From Verrucomicrobiota bacterium (GTDB lineage Bacteria > Verrucomicrobiota > Verrucomicrobiia > Opitutales > Seribacteraceae): a stretch of 64,000 nucleotides of DNA. Under the pieces are notes generated by a model, which searched no databases, was not told the DNA's origin, and worked only from the letters and a program-made list of their open reading frames with translations. The stretch's first letter is position 1, and the number at the start of each line of letters is the position of its first letter. The stretch is from contig JAOLZO010000003.1 of the NCBI GenBank assembly GCA_028343845.1, positions 1 through 64,000 of the forward strand, in the 5' to 3' direction. The translations under genes were made by a program, and so were the position numbers. Of the stretch, positions 54,327 through 62,670 are shown piece by piece.

Positions 54327-56605
54327 GACGACTTGGAGGCGGTTGCCTTATGCGTAGTCTCCTCGGAATCTGATTTTCCATAGTACTTGTTATAGTACTT
54401 GTACCTGAAATACCCATAGCCGTAATATCCGGAATAGTAATATCCCGGGGTTTTCTTTTGGGGAAGGTCATTGAGCACAACACCCAAAAGGTTCGCCCCA
54501 GTCTCGTGAATGCTTTCGATCAACGACTTTACCACCTTACGCGAGACCTTGCCGTACCTAGTCACGAACAACACCTCGTCTACCTTCCGGGCAATTGCAA
54601 GCGAATCAGGGAACAGCCCGATTGGCGGACTATCGATGATGATGACCTCTGCATTTCTCTTGAGCAATTCAATCACAACAGTAAAATCATCGTGCTCAAG
54701 CATTTCAGTCGCTGCCCGTGTCTTGCCTCCCGAGGGCAAGACGAAAAGATTCGGGTGAATTTCAGTCAAGACGTCGGATATGGTGTCTTCGACCTCGTTC
54801 CCCTTTTGGGCAACGTCATTAACCAAAGTAAGCAGACCTTTGCTATTTTCCAATTTACAGAACTTGTGCAGACCGGGTCTGCGCAAATCAAAATCAACAA
54901 GGATTGTTTTCCGTCCATGATTTGCGCAACTGTAAGCCAAGTTAGCAGAAATCAAACTTTTCCCTTCGCTGGGAATTGCGGAGGTTACCAAAATCAGCTT
55001 GGGATAATCCGCATGTGAATTCATTTGGATCCTGCTGTACATACTCCTAAAGGATTCCGTCAGGCCATCATCGAGGTCATTGCCCACAATCAAGGGTCGC
55101 TCCCTCTCTTCGACTTCCGAAATCTTTGGGATGCCTCCGATAAGATCGTTCCCGATGAAGACTTCAACGTCCCATGGCGATTTGACCCGGTTGTCTATGA
55201 ATTCAAAACACATGGGAATCAAAATGAAAAGCACTGCAAAAATCATGATTCCTTGCTCTTTGATCTTCTGCCTGTCAGGTGAATAGGGCCCGCCCGGTTC
55301 CTGCGCAAAAGAATCCATTCGGAGAGGTTCTTCTTTATCTGATGGCAATGCTTGTTCTATTGCCACGTCCCCCAATCGGGACTGGATTTGATCTGACTTC
55401 TTGCGAACAACGGCTAGTTGGCGATCAAAGTTTTTAAGTTGTTCTTCAATTTCGCTGAGCTCCTTAGATTTTTCCTGAACTTTTCCCATTTCGATTGCAA
55501 ACTCGTTTTTATCGATAATCAATTGCTTAAGTTTGTCCTTTAGATCTCCGACTGCCGAGATAACCTCTGCTTCCAAGGCCCCCTTCAACTGTTTAATGCT
55601 TCTTTCATTCTCAAGCATCTTAGGATGATATTTCAAATAACCTGAACCCGTTTCAGCAAAGTCCTTTCTTTCTTTTTCCAAATCCTTTAAGGCCAACCTT
55701 AGTGTCGGGACTCTTCCAAACTGTTCGATCGCATCGATTTTGAAATATTCCTTTATCGTCGCAATATCTTCCGTCAAGCCCTCCGATGCCAGTGAATCGG
55801 AAGAGGTACCCCTTCCAGTTTTTATGCCTTCAATTTGACGGAGCAAAGAGATAATTCGGATTTGCTCCAAGCTTGATCCAGTTAGTTCGTTTGCAAATTG
55901 GCTTTTCCTATCACCATTATCTCTCTTTTCATCTTCAATATAAGGCATGCCATGCTTATTTTTAAAGTTTGTCATATCCTTGGCTATTTGACGCTCCTTC
56001 ATCAAGCTGGTTTCGAGAAGATCCTCCAAGGTTTGCTTAACAAACTCTACTTTTTCGCTTTTGGTGCTCCGGTGCAATGTCTCATATTCCGCTTGGGCAA
56101 GATCCGCAATAATCATAGCCCCCTTGGCGCTTCTCGCATCAGAAGAAATGATGAAACGGGGACGACTCTTGGTTCCGGCTTGAGCAACGGTATAACTAAA
56201 GGTCGAAGGCAACCCCACGCGGATACCATCTTTTAAGTATGGGCCCAAAAGAATTGACTTGTATTCGGGGTTGCTCTCGAGCCGAAGTATGACATTGGCT
56301 CTTAGTTGTTGACTGTTGAGCCCTTCAGTATGCTTGGCGATCAAGCCTTCCAAATGGTTTTCCCTTTCCACACTCTGAAGACTCAAGATTGCGGGAGGAG
56401 GGGTTAGACTGAACGAGGAGGATGATCGAAAATGCTCAGGAACCTGTTGCTGGACGAATACGTAAGCAAGAGTAATGGGAAGAGCGAGGGCAACGGAAAG
56501 AAGCCACCGATCTCTTACGATCAAGAGAAAATCCGAAACGCCTTTTATTTTTGATTTGTTCTTTGCGGCCGGAGAGGGGGAATAATTTTCAAAATCTTCT
56601 TCCAT
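54323..56605 (-). CDS. Wzc-like polysaccharide copolymerase / tyrosine autokinase
   Basis: 760 residues, inner membrane. Wzz-type chain-length domain with two membrane helices (about 33-52 and 468-488) enclosing a large periplasmic coiled-coil part, then a BY-kinase domain (about 515-720): Walker A SAIPSEGKSL, Walker A' ILVDFDLRRPG, Walker B VIIIDSPPIG. The C-terminus has a tyrosine cluster of 12 Tyr in about 22 residues (TPGYYYSGYYGYGYFRYKYY and on), the autophosphorylation tail. It controls export and length of exopolysaccharide through the Wza-like gene, whose stop overlaps its start by 1 nt (TAATG). Confidence 0.95.
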   Translation of the reverse strand: MEEDFENYSPSPAAKNKSKIKGVSDFLLIVRDRWLLSVALALPITLAYVFVQQQVPEHFRSSSSFSLTPPPAILSLQSVERENHLEGLIAKHTEGLNSQQLRANVILRLESNPEYKSILLGPYLKDGIRVGLPSTFSYTVAQAGTKSRPRFIISSDARSAKGAMIIADLAQAEYETLHRSTKSEKVEFVKQTLEDLLETSLMKERQIAKDMTNFKNKHGMPYIEDEKRDNGDRKSQFANELTGSSLEQIRIISLLRQIEGIKTGRGTSSDSLASEGLTEDIATIKEYFKIDAIEQFGRVPTLRLALKDLEKERKDFAETGSGYLKYHPKMLENERSIKQLKGALEAEVISAVGDLKDKLKQLIIDKNEFAIEMGKVQEKSKELSEIEEQLKNFDRQLAVVRKKSDQIQSRLGDVAIEQALPSDKEEPLRMDSFAQEPGGPYSPDRQKIKEQGIMIFAVLFILIPMCFEFIDNRVKSPWDVEVFIGNDLIGGIPKISEVEERERPLIVGNDLDDGLTESFRSMYSRIQMNSHADYPKLILVTSAIPSEGKSLISANLAYSCANHGRKTILVDFDLRRPGLHKFCKLENSKGLLTLVNDVAQKGNEVEDTISDVLTEIHPNLFVLPSGGKTRAATEMLEHDDFTVVIELLKRNAEVIIIDSPPIGLFPDSLAIARKVDEVLFVTRYGKVSRKVVKSLIESIHETGANLLGVVLNDLPQKKTPGYYYSGYYGYGYFRYKYYNKYYGKSDSEETTHKATASKSS

Positions 56606-57258
56606 TAAAACAACCTTTCTGGGACTTGAATGCGATCACCTGGGTAGATCCAAAATCTCTGAGGAGAATCTGATGAAAGAGTTCCCTTGTTCAAAGCCTC
56701 AACATTTACCTCATAGGTCTTGGTGTTGGTAGCTTTGCCCGAATTATCATAATAAGTCCGCGTAACGTAGACATTATTTTTTTTTGCTATGTCAGTAAAG
56801 CCACCAGCTCTGGCAATAACCTCCACAATACCCATTGCCTGTACCTCCGCGGGAAAGATATACGGGCCCTTTTTAACCACGGAACCGGCAAGGAAAACCA
56901 CCTGTTCGGTGTACTTGGTGACAAACACTTTTACCACTGGCTTACTGTAAATCAATTGTTGCTTATATTGGTTGACAAGAAGGGATTCGGCTTGAGTCAT
57001 GCTTAAGCCCGACAGTTTCATTTCCTTGATATAGGCGGGTTTGACCATGCCATAATTATTTATAATGGTACTTATAGTGGCATCCGACTCCCCTTGAACA
57101 ATGATACGAATCGAATCTCCTGACCTTAGCTTGTAACCCGTAGGATCCTTTTGGATCGAGGGATCCGTATACTTGGGTTGACCATAGAGATTAGTGCGTA
57201 AAAGCGGAAAAACCAACAGGCTGGAGGCAAGAAGAAGGAGGAGGAAGGGTTTGTGCAT
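56605..57258 (-). CDS. Wza-like polysaccharide export protein
   Basis: 217 residues from the ATG at 57258, placed 1 nt after the stop of the barrel gene; this start gives a signal peptide (MHKPFLLLLLASSLLVFPLL). A polysaccharide export domain (YKLRSGDSIRIIVQGESDATISTIINNYG) is followed by an SLBB domain (TEQVVFLAGSVVKKGPYIFPAEVQAMGIVEVIARAGGFTDIAKKNNVYVTR). There is no lipobox Cys and no C-terminal amphipathic helix of the E. coli Wza kind, so the outer-membrane pore is probably supplied by the beta-barrel gene next to it. Confidence 0.93.
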   Translation of the reverse strand: MHKPFLLLLLASSLLVFPLLRTNLYGQPKYTDPSIQKDPTGYKLRSGDSIRIIVQGESDATISTIINNYGMVKPAYIKEMKLSGLSMTQAESLLVNQYKQQLIYSKPVVKVFVTKYTEQVVFLAGSVVKKGPYIFPAEVQAMGIVEVIARAGGFTDIAKKNNVYVTRTYYDNSGKATNTKTYEVNVEALNKGTLSSDSPQRFWIYPGDRIQVPERLF

Positions 57259-57259
57259 A

Positions 57260-58507
57260 TCAAAATCTACCCATGATTTGAGCACGAATCACATGCCTTC
57301 CAAAGGAATCAGTATCGCGATCCGAGTACGAATAATCGTAACCTCCACTGACATTGAAATGATCGGATAAAGTTTTATTCAGGCCAAAACCCATTCCGAA
57401 TTGATTCAGGGATGAACTGTCCTTGAGGGGGATTTTGGGAATGTTGGCGTAGGTATACTCGACAACGCCATAACTTAGGTGAGCCGTTGCCGTGACATCT
57501 TGGGTTAAGCGGTGAGAGGCATGAAGTTTCGCCATTGTGGAAAACATGGATAAGCCCTGGCCGGAGGGGGAAAATGATCTATCCAAGTCTAGACCGAAGG
57601 AAGATTTGTTGTTTAATCGCCAATCCAAACCAACGCCAAGGGTAAGGTTGCCTTGATTGGGGTTGTTCGGGTTGTCGAAATTCACTACCGTATAACCGGC
57701 TTGAGCATTTCCATTCAATTTAGGTGTGAAATCACCATTTGCGCCAAAGGAAATCGAATGTGAACTACTATCGGTCAAATTAGCGGTGGTTGTACCGGTA
57801 CCCCTTGTCTTACTGAAGCCGTACTGTGTATAGAAATCCAACTTTTCTGAATAAATATAAAATGCGCTGGCGTAGAGGGGTAAGGTGGAGAAATCCCGGT
57901 AAGGCCTTTCCGAAACGTTACCCGTTTGATAATTTCTCAGTGAGTATGAGGTGCCTGCTCCGAGCCCAAACTTCGGACTATGATTATAGCGGACGTTAAG
58001 ACCCAAATCGAAGTAAGTATAGGATACGAGATCCTGCTCGATTACGCTTGTGTCAACATGTTGACCTAGGTCAAAAGTGGCAGAGAATCGAATTTTGGCA
58101 TTGCTCGATAACCTTTTCTTCAAGGATTCGTCAAAATCTACGGTGAGGGTAGTTACGGGCACGACATAACTCTTGTCCTCATTCTTCACATATCGGGCCA
58201 TCTGCACTCCAGCAGAGCCACCTACCGTAAACCAGCTCAATTTCTTGGTCAGATGAACGGCCGGAGTGAAGGTCAAAATGAAATCGTCCTCGCTTTCAAG
58301 CTCATCAGAGGCGATCAAGGGTGACGTAGAATTCTTAGAGGCATCGTACGCTTGCGAGGAGACTCCAAACACACGGGAGTCATATCTTCCTTCGAGTGAG
58401 GCCGAAACCTCAAGTCTGCCTACCACCGACTCCTTCAGGGCATGAGTAAATTGCGGTGTAAAGAATACAAGAAACAAAGAAAAACACCAAAAATTCTTAC
58501 TCTTCAT
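57260..58507 (-). CDS. Outer-membrane beta-barrel protein of the exopolysaccharide locus
   Basis: About 415 residues with signal peptide (MKSKNFWCFSLFLVFFTPQFTHA) if started at 58507; ATGs at 58522 and 58525 are also possible. The mature chain is made of amphipathic beta strands with alternating aromatic residues (LEVSASLEGRYDSRVFG, KFGLGAGTSYSLRNYQ, LDFYTQYGFSKTRG) and ends in an Arg-Ala-Gln-Ile-Met-Gly-Arg-Phe strand with C-terminal Phe, the usual signal for barrel assembly. Barrels in this position next to Wza/Wzc genes form the outer-membrane passage in many PVC and delta-proteobacterial export systems. First gene of the operon. Confidence 0.85.
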   Translation of the reverse strand: MKSKNFWCFSLFLVFFTPQFTHALKESVVGRLEVSASLEGRYDSRVFGVSSQAYDASKNSTSPLIASDELESEDDFILTFTPAVHLTKKLSWFTVGGSAGVQMARYVKNEDKSYVVPVTTLTVDFDESLKKRLSSNAKIRFSATFDLGQHVDTSVIEQDLVSYTYFDLGLNVRYNHSPKFGLGAGTSYSLRNYQTGNVSERPYRDFSTLPLYASAFYIYSEKLDFYTQYGFSKTRGTGTTTANLTDSSSHSISFGANGDFTPKLNGNAQAGYTVVNFDNPNNPNQGNLTLGVGLDWRLNNKSSFGLDLDRSFSPSGQGLSMFSTMAKLHASHRLTQDVTATAHLSYGVVEYTYANIPKIPLKDSSSLNQFGMGFGLNKTLSDHFNVSGGYDYSYSDRDTDSFGRHVIRAQIMGRF

Positions 58508-58553
58508 TTGATAAGGGAGCATCATTGGTATTATAAAGGGGCATGTATCCTAC

Positions 58554-58582
58554 ATTAGACCATTGGCACCACCCCGTGTCAA
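58554..58582 (-). promoter_or_regulatory. Strong sigma-70-type promoter of the exopolysaccharide operon
   Basis: On the minus strand a perfect TTGACA (58582-58577), 17-nt spacer, and TCTAAT (58559-58554; five of six). Transcription would begin near 58547, about 20-40 nt ahead of the barrel gene start codons. It lies in the 79-nt divergent region between the barrel and O-antigen ligase genes. Consensus match only, no other evidence. Confidence 0.65.
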
Positions 58583-58609
58583 CAAATTCATAAATCAAAG
58601 GATGTGCAA

Positions 58610-60211
58610 ATGAAAAGAGAGGCTTTGCTACTTATCACATGCCTTGTGTTGACTTCCTGGGCGAAGGCGGGTCTGGGCAGTTCATGGAACCCATGGATTA
58701 TAGATGGTGTTGTGATCTTTTGCGTGATTTCAATTCTTGTGAAATATCCGAACGAACGCCCACTCCTATTTCGCAATCTCATTCCTGTTTTTTTCGTAGC
58801 GATTTACATTTCAATTTCGTTTTTCAACCCGACATACAAGACCCTCTCACCCGAGCAATGGTATGAAATGAATATAGACGATACTTTCTCGATGGAACAA
58901 AACATAGAGAAAACCAATTCCCTAAGGAATGGATTTCGAAACATAATATCAATTCAAGAAAAGGATCCGGGACTCGCAATTGCACTTTTTTATGACCTGA
59001 AAAATAGATATAATGATCGTTTTGGTCTTACCCCTTCGCCATGTACTGATCTATTAATTTTATACGAAAAAAAGATTAAATTAGAGAAGTATTTATTCTT
59101 ACCCTCATGCCCAATTTCAACCAAGGCATACCTATTTTCATGTATACACTTTATTTTATTAATTATGTTCGGTGTAATCATGTATTCTGCATTACGATCG
59201 AGAAGAGAGATCCGCTTGTGCGTATTGATAATATCAATTAATGCAGGTCTATTGGCCTTGGCAGGGATCATCCAAAAAATCAATTATGTTCCCGGCGATA
59301 ACCTGAAGGAAATATTCGGTATTTGGGACACCCCCGAACCAAGATATTTCTATTCGAGTTTTACCTATAAAAATCACTGGTCATGCTTTGCTCTGATCTC
59401 TTTATTTTTGATGATTTCACTGCTCCACCATCAGATCAAAACATCCATGTTGAATTTGATTCATGATAAAAAGATCTTTTTCATTTCCATGCTTATTCTT
59501 TCTACAATAATAAGCATCCCTCATTCAGGTTCTCGCTCAGGTTTTCTGATTTTAATTTTTGGGGTTGTGGTGGTTGCGACAAAAATCTTCTTCCGGTTTA
59601 AACATTCAAGATCCAATTTTCGTTTCATCCAACTTATTCCAATCCTTGCTTTGGTCGCTTCAATCTTCTCGTTCCCCTTTTTGCTTAGTCGGGAGACAAC
59701 CAAGGAAATGAAGTCAAACACATTAGCCCAAATCAAAGCGCTTTCCAGTGATTCGCCACCCTTGAGATTTTTGCTCTGGAAGGACCTTCTTGATCAAATC
59801 GAATCAAGTACGACATGGGGCTATGGGTTTGATTCATACCGGGTCGTGAATCCGATTTTTCAATCAACAAAGGTAAGGGACATGAGATCCTATGGGTTGG
59901 AATTTGCCCACCAGAAATACACACCACTAGTCGGTCACGGTCATAACGACTTCCTTGAATACGTCTCGGAGTTCGGAGTGTTGGTCTTTTCGGTTCTGCT
60001 CCTCTATCCATTGCTTGTGATTAGCAAGGTCATGCGAAATCCTTCTGATTTCCCCAAAATCGGCCTTCTCGGATGCATTGCCTTTCTTTGTTTTTCCTTC
60101 GTTGACTTTCCAAGCAGAACACCTGCCTGCCTTTTGCTTTTTTGCACCGCTCTGGCGATTTGCTGCAAATACTCCCATTTATCAACCCCCGACCATTCCC
60201 TGAAAAATTAA
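58610..60211 (+). CDS. O-antigen ligase / Wzy-like polymerase
   Basis: 533 residues, about ten membrane helices. The ATG at 58610 is preceded by AAAGGA at 58597-58602, a good ribosome-binding site; a GTG at 58604 would add two residues. The middle part SGSRSGFLILIFGVVVV is the Wzy_C/O-antigen ligase signature, followed by a large periplasmic loop (about 370-450) with GYGFDSYRVVNP and HGHNDFLEYVSEFGV, whose His and Arg are typical of the family. It presumably polymerises the repeat unit exported by the divergent Wza/Wzc genes. Confidence 0.92.
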   Translation: MKREALLLITCLVLTSWAKAGLGSSWNPWIIDGVVIFCVISILVKYPNERPLLFRNLIPVFFVAIYISISFFNPTYKTLSPEQWYEMNIDDTFSMEQNIEKTNSLRNGFRNIISIQEKDPGLAIALFYDLKNRYNDRFGLTPSPCTDLLILYEKKIKLEKYLFLPSCPISTKAYLFSCIHFILLIMFGVIMYSALRSRREIRLCVLIISINAGLLALAGIIQKINYVPGDNLKEIFGIWDTPEPRYFYSSFTYKNHWSCFALISLFLMISLLHHQIKTSMLNLIHDKKIFFISMLILSTIISIPHSGSRSGFLILIFGVVVVATKIFFRFKHSRSNFRFIQLIPILALVASIFSFPFLLSRETTKEMKSNTLAQIKALSSDSPPLRFLLWKDLLDQIESSTTWGYGFDSYRVVNPIFQSTKVRDMRSYGLEFAHQKYTPLVGHGHNDFLEYVSEFGVLVFSVLLLYPLLVISKVMRNPSDFPKIGLLGCIAFLCFSFVDFPSRTPACLLLFCTALAICCKYSHLSTPDHSLKN

Positions 60212-60261
60212 GTTGCCATTCCACACCTTGTAGAATCAAATTCTATTTGCCTTATCCTAAA

Positions 60262-62514
60262 ATGACGAAAACCCTGCTCACGACAATATCCTCCTTGCTG
60301 TCCTGTTTCGCGTGTTCGTTAGTGCATACCCATGCGTCAGAACCCACCGACTCCAGTTTCGACAAATCAATCATCGAAACCTCCGTTCTCATAAACCTCA
60401 AATCCATTCTCCAGAATGGTCGAATTGAGGCAAATTCAGGAACGAATAGGCGACTTTCGTCCCAATACACCGCCATCGGAACCACCCCTGCCCAGTCCAT
60501 TGATTCAAACGTGACCCAAAGAGGGAACGGCGGCAGTCTCAACCACCTTAATAACATCCCGGATGCCAATACGAGCTTCCCGACTCTCTATGTCACCAGC
60601 CCGATCGGTACTGACGGAACCTTCAAAACCTCCCTTACGAATATTTTCGACTCTATGCCCGCTACCTCGCTAGCTGACGGACTTGATTATGCTATAGATT
60701 ACTTAGCTACGAACAAGGTTTCCCTCGGTTTAAGTGATCAATCACTTGCTCTTGCCATAAAGACCGTCTACGCCGCTTTTCTACAAAGCGCCGTAAATGC
60801 CAATGCGGATTTAACCCAAGCCATCACGGACATTCCGTTCCGAACCCTTTCGAACATCATTCCCGACAGAATTCTCTTATGGAATCAAGGCGCACCCAAA
60901 TGGACCAAACTGACGGCGCAAGCCCTTGTTGAGGCAATCGCTGAATCCAATTATCCCGGGGACAAAAATGCCCTCATTGGAATAGCTAGTCGATCAACGA
61001 TGTCAGGCATCCTCAAGCTTGTTAACGATTCAAACAACCAAGCAATCGGGTTTTACCCCGGAATTGAAACCATAGATTCCTCAAGGGCTACTTCAAACGT
61101 CACTATGAAATTTGATGGTAGTCTCAATAAATTCAAAAACTTCGACCCTGCCAAGACCAGGGTTTTGGAATTCGCCGCCAAAGGACTGGCAGACGGTATT
61201 TTCCTAAGTTCCGCTCTCACCAAGACCAATATTCCGACCCTGTCGAAGGAAATTGGATTTAACGCGGCTGCAGGTGCTATTGAATACCTCCATTCGTTGG
61301 GTGACGATCATAGTCAATTCGCATTTGAAATCACCAAGTCCATTGCATCCGGGCTCTCTTTGGGGGCTGTTTATGCATCAGCGAGTCAACCCTCCTACTT
61401 GCTGGAAGACCTTCCTGCAATTGCGGCCGAAGAAATGTCTCGCGCCGTTTCCGAAGGAGCTATTACTCAATCCCTTATTCTAGGTAACGGATATTCTCTC
61501 AATCGACTTGCAGAGACTTCGGCGTTCGGATCCTCGATGGGGACGCAATTGGCAACGGTTGCGGATAAATCTTGGGACTACAAAAACGAATGGGCGTCAG
61601 TCAGCAGACATTTGCTTGCCGAAGCCAGCTCCAAGGGAAGCACGAGTGGCGCCCTTGACGCCAGTATCGGGTATACTGCAACTCAGGCAGACATCGACGC
61701 TGGCAGAGCTACAATATTAAACGAATTCGTGAAGTTCATAGAGGATGACCCCTCCATCCCTGACACCAGCTTCAAAACAACGCGTCAGGAAGTATTGGGA
61801 GTCGCAAATGGGTCGGCATCTGGCGCCCTCTTGGGAAATACCGCTTTTGCGGTGTACTATCCCACGCTCTTGCAACCCGTAATCAACTACTCCTCGCAAG
61901 GGGTAAACAAAGGTGGCATTCTCGCGGCTAACCTATCGCAAGTGGACAAGCCCCAAGGGGTAACCGAACAATTTGAAATTGAAGTTGCAAGATCGCTCGC
62001 CCACGGAGCCGCAATGGGGGCGATTTTTCAAATAGTGGGTCTGCTTGACGACTCTATGCCCGACAAAAGAACTTACGACGTCGAGACGATCAATGCCGTT
62101 GAGTCCGTTACTTACGGTTCAACTTTTGGCGCAATCACCGGAGGGCTTGAAGCGGGAGAGGATGCCATTATTATTAAACAGGCCATTCATCAAGGCGCAA
62201 CCGAAGGGGCAAGAGCTGGGATCGCCCTTGGTCTTGGCGTTCCCGAATCAGTTGCCGACACGCTCGCCACTAAATCACAAGCCGCCATCAATACGGCGGT
62301 AAGGTCTGCCAATGACAAAGCCGCCGTTGATGCAAACAGCAACATGGCAGTAAAGACCGTCAAGGCCTCTTCACGCGACATTCTTCAACTAATGAGGTTA
62401 TACAACATCAGCCCTAGGTACACGAACCCCAGCGGCATTTTCAGCAATCCAAATAGCAAGGCGCAAGACGACAGACTGTTCAAGGAAACCTTCCCCGTAG
62501 CTTCGCCCATTTAG
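60262..62514 (+). CDS. Secreted Ala/Gly-rich repeat protein of unknown function
   Basis: 750 residues from the ATG at 60262 (signal peptide MTKTLLTTISSLLSCFACSLVHTHA). The frame is open 120 nt further upstream but overlaps the ligase gene. From residue 170 on, a loose motif recurs roughly every 30-60 residues: a helix with A/S-x-G-x-x-x-G-A (for example SIASGLSLGAVY, SSKGSTSGALDA, ANGSASGALLG, SLAHGAAMGAIF, TYGSTFGAITGG, GATEGARAGIAL), about a dozen copies. Small residues at four-residue spacing suggest tightly packed helices. No enzyme or membrane-anchor motif. It follows the ligase by 50 nt and may belong to the polysaccharide locus, for example as a matrix protein; that is speculation. Confidence 0.8.
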   Translation: MTKTLLTTISSLLSCFACSLVHTHASEPTDSSFDKSIIETSVLINLKSILQNGRIEANSGTNRRLSSQYTAIGTTPAQSIDSNVTQRGNGGSLNHLNNIPDANTSFPTLYVTSPIGTDGTFKTSLTNIFDSMPATSLADGLDYAIDYLATNKVSLGLSDQSLALAIKTVYAAFLQSAVNANADLTQAITDIPFRTLSNIIPDRILLWNQGAPKWTKLTAQALVEAIAESNYPGDKNALIGIASRSTMSGILKLVNDSNNQAIGFYPGIETIDSSRATSNVTMKFDGSLNKFKNFDPAKTRVLEFAAKGLADGIFLSSALTKTNIPTLSKEIGFNAAAGAIEYLHSLGDDHSQFAFEITKSIASGLSLGAVYASASQPSYLLEDLPAIAAEEMSRAVSEGAITQSLILGNGYSLNRLAETSAFGSSMGTQLATVADKSWDYKNEWASVSRHLLAEASSKGSTSGALDASIGYTATQADIDAGRATILNEFVKFIEDDPSIPDTSFKTTRQEVLGVANGSASGALLGNTAFAVYYPTLLQPVINYSSQGVNKGGILAANLSQVDKPQGVTEQFEIEVARSLAHGAAMGAIFQIVGLLDDSMPDKRTYDVETINAVESVTYGSTFGAITGGLEAGEDAIIIKQAIHQGATEGARAGIALGLGVPESVADTLATKSQAAINTAVRSANDKAAVDANSNMAVKTVKASSRDILQLMRLYNISPRYTNPSGIFSNPNSKAQDDRLFKETFPVASPI

Positions 62515-62550
62515 CTTAAACGCCCTCCTTTGCTAAGTCAGCGCTTATCT

Positions 62551-62570
62551 ACCGGATAGTATAATCCGGT
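62551..62570. terminator. Hairpin between repeat-protein gene and gnd
   Basis: ACCGGAT (62551-62557) and ATCCGGT (62564-62570) form a 7-bp stem with loop AGTATA. It is followed by CTTTGATTAAGTTTTCT, T-rich but without a full T-run. The loop and first stem base also spell TATAAT, so it might instead overlap a -10 element for gnd. Terminator is the more likely reading. Confidence 0.4.
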
Positions 62571-62670
62571 CTTTGATTAAGTTTTCTATTGCGGAAATAA
62601 TCATCGGTCCACATTGCCTTCTTTGTTTTTTCTCGCAGGCTTTCCTAAAGATTGTATTAAATCTTTCTCT

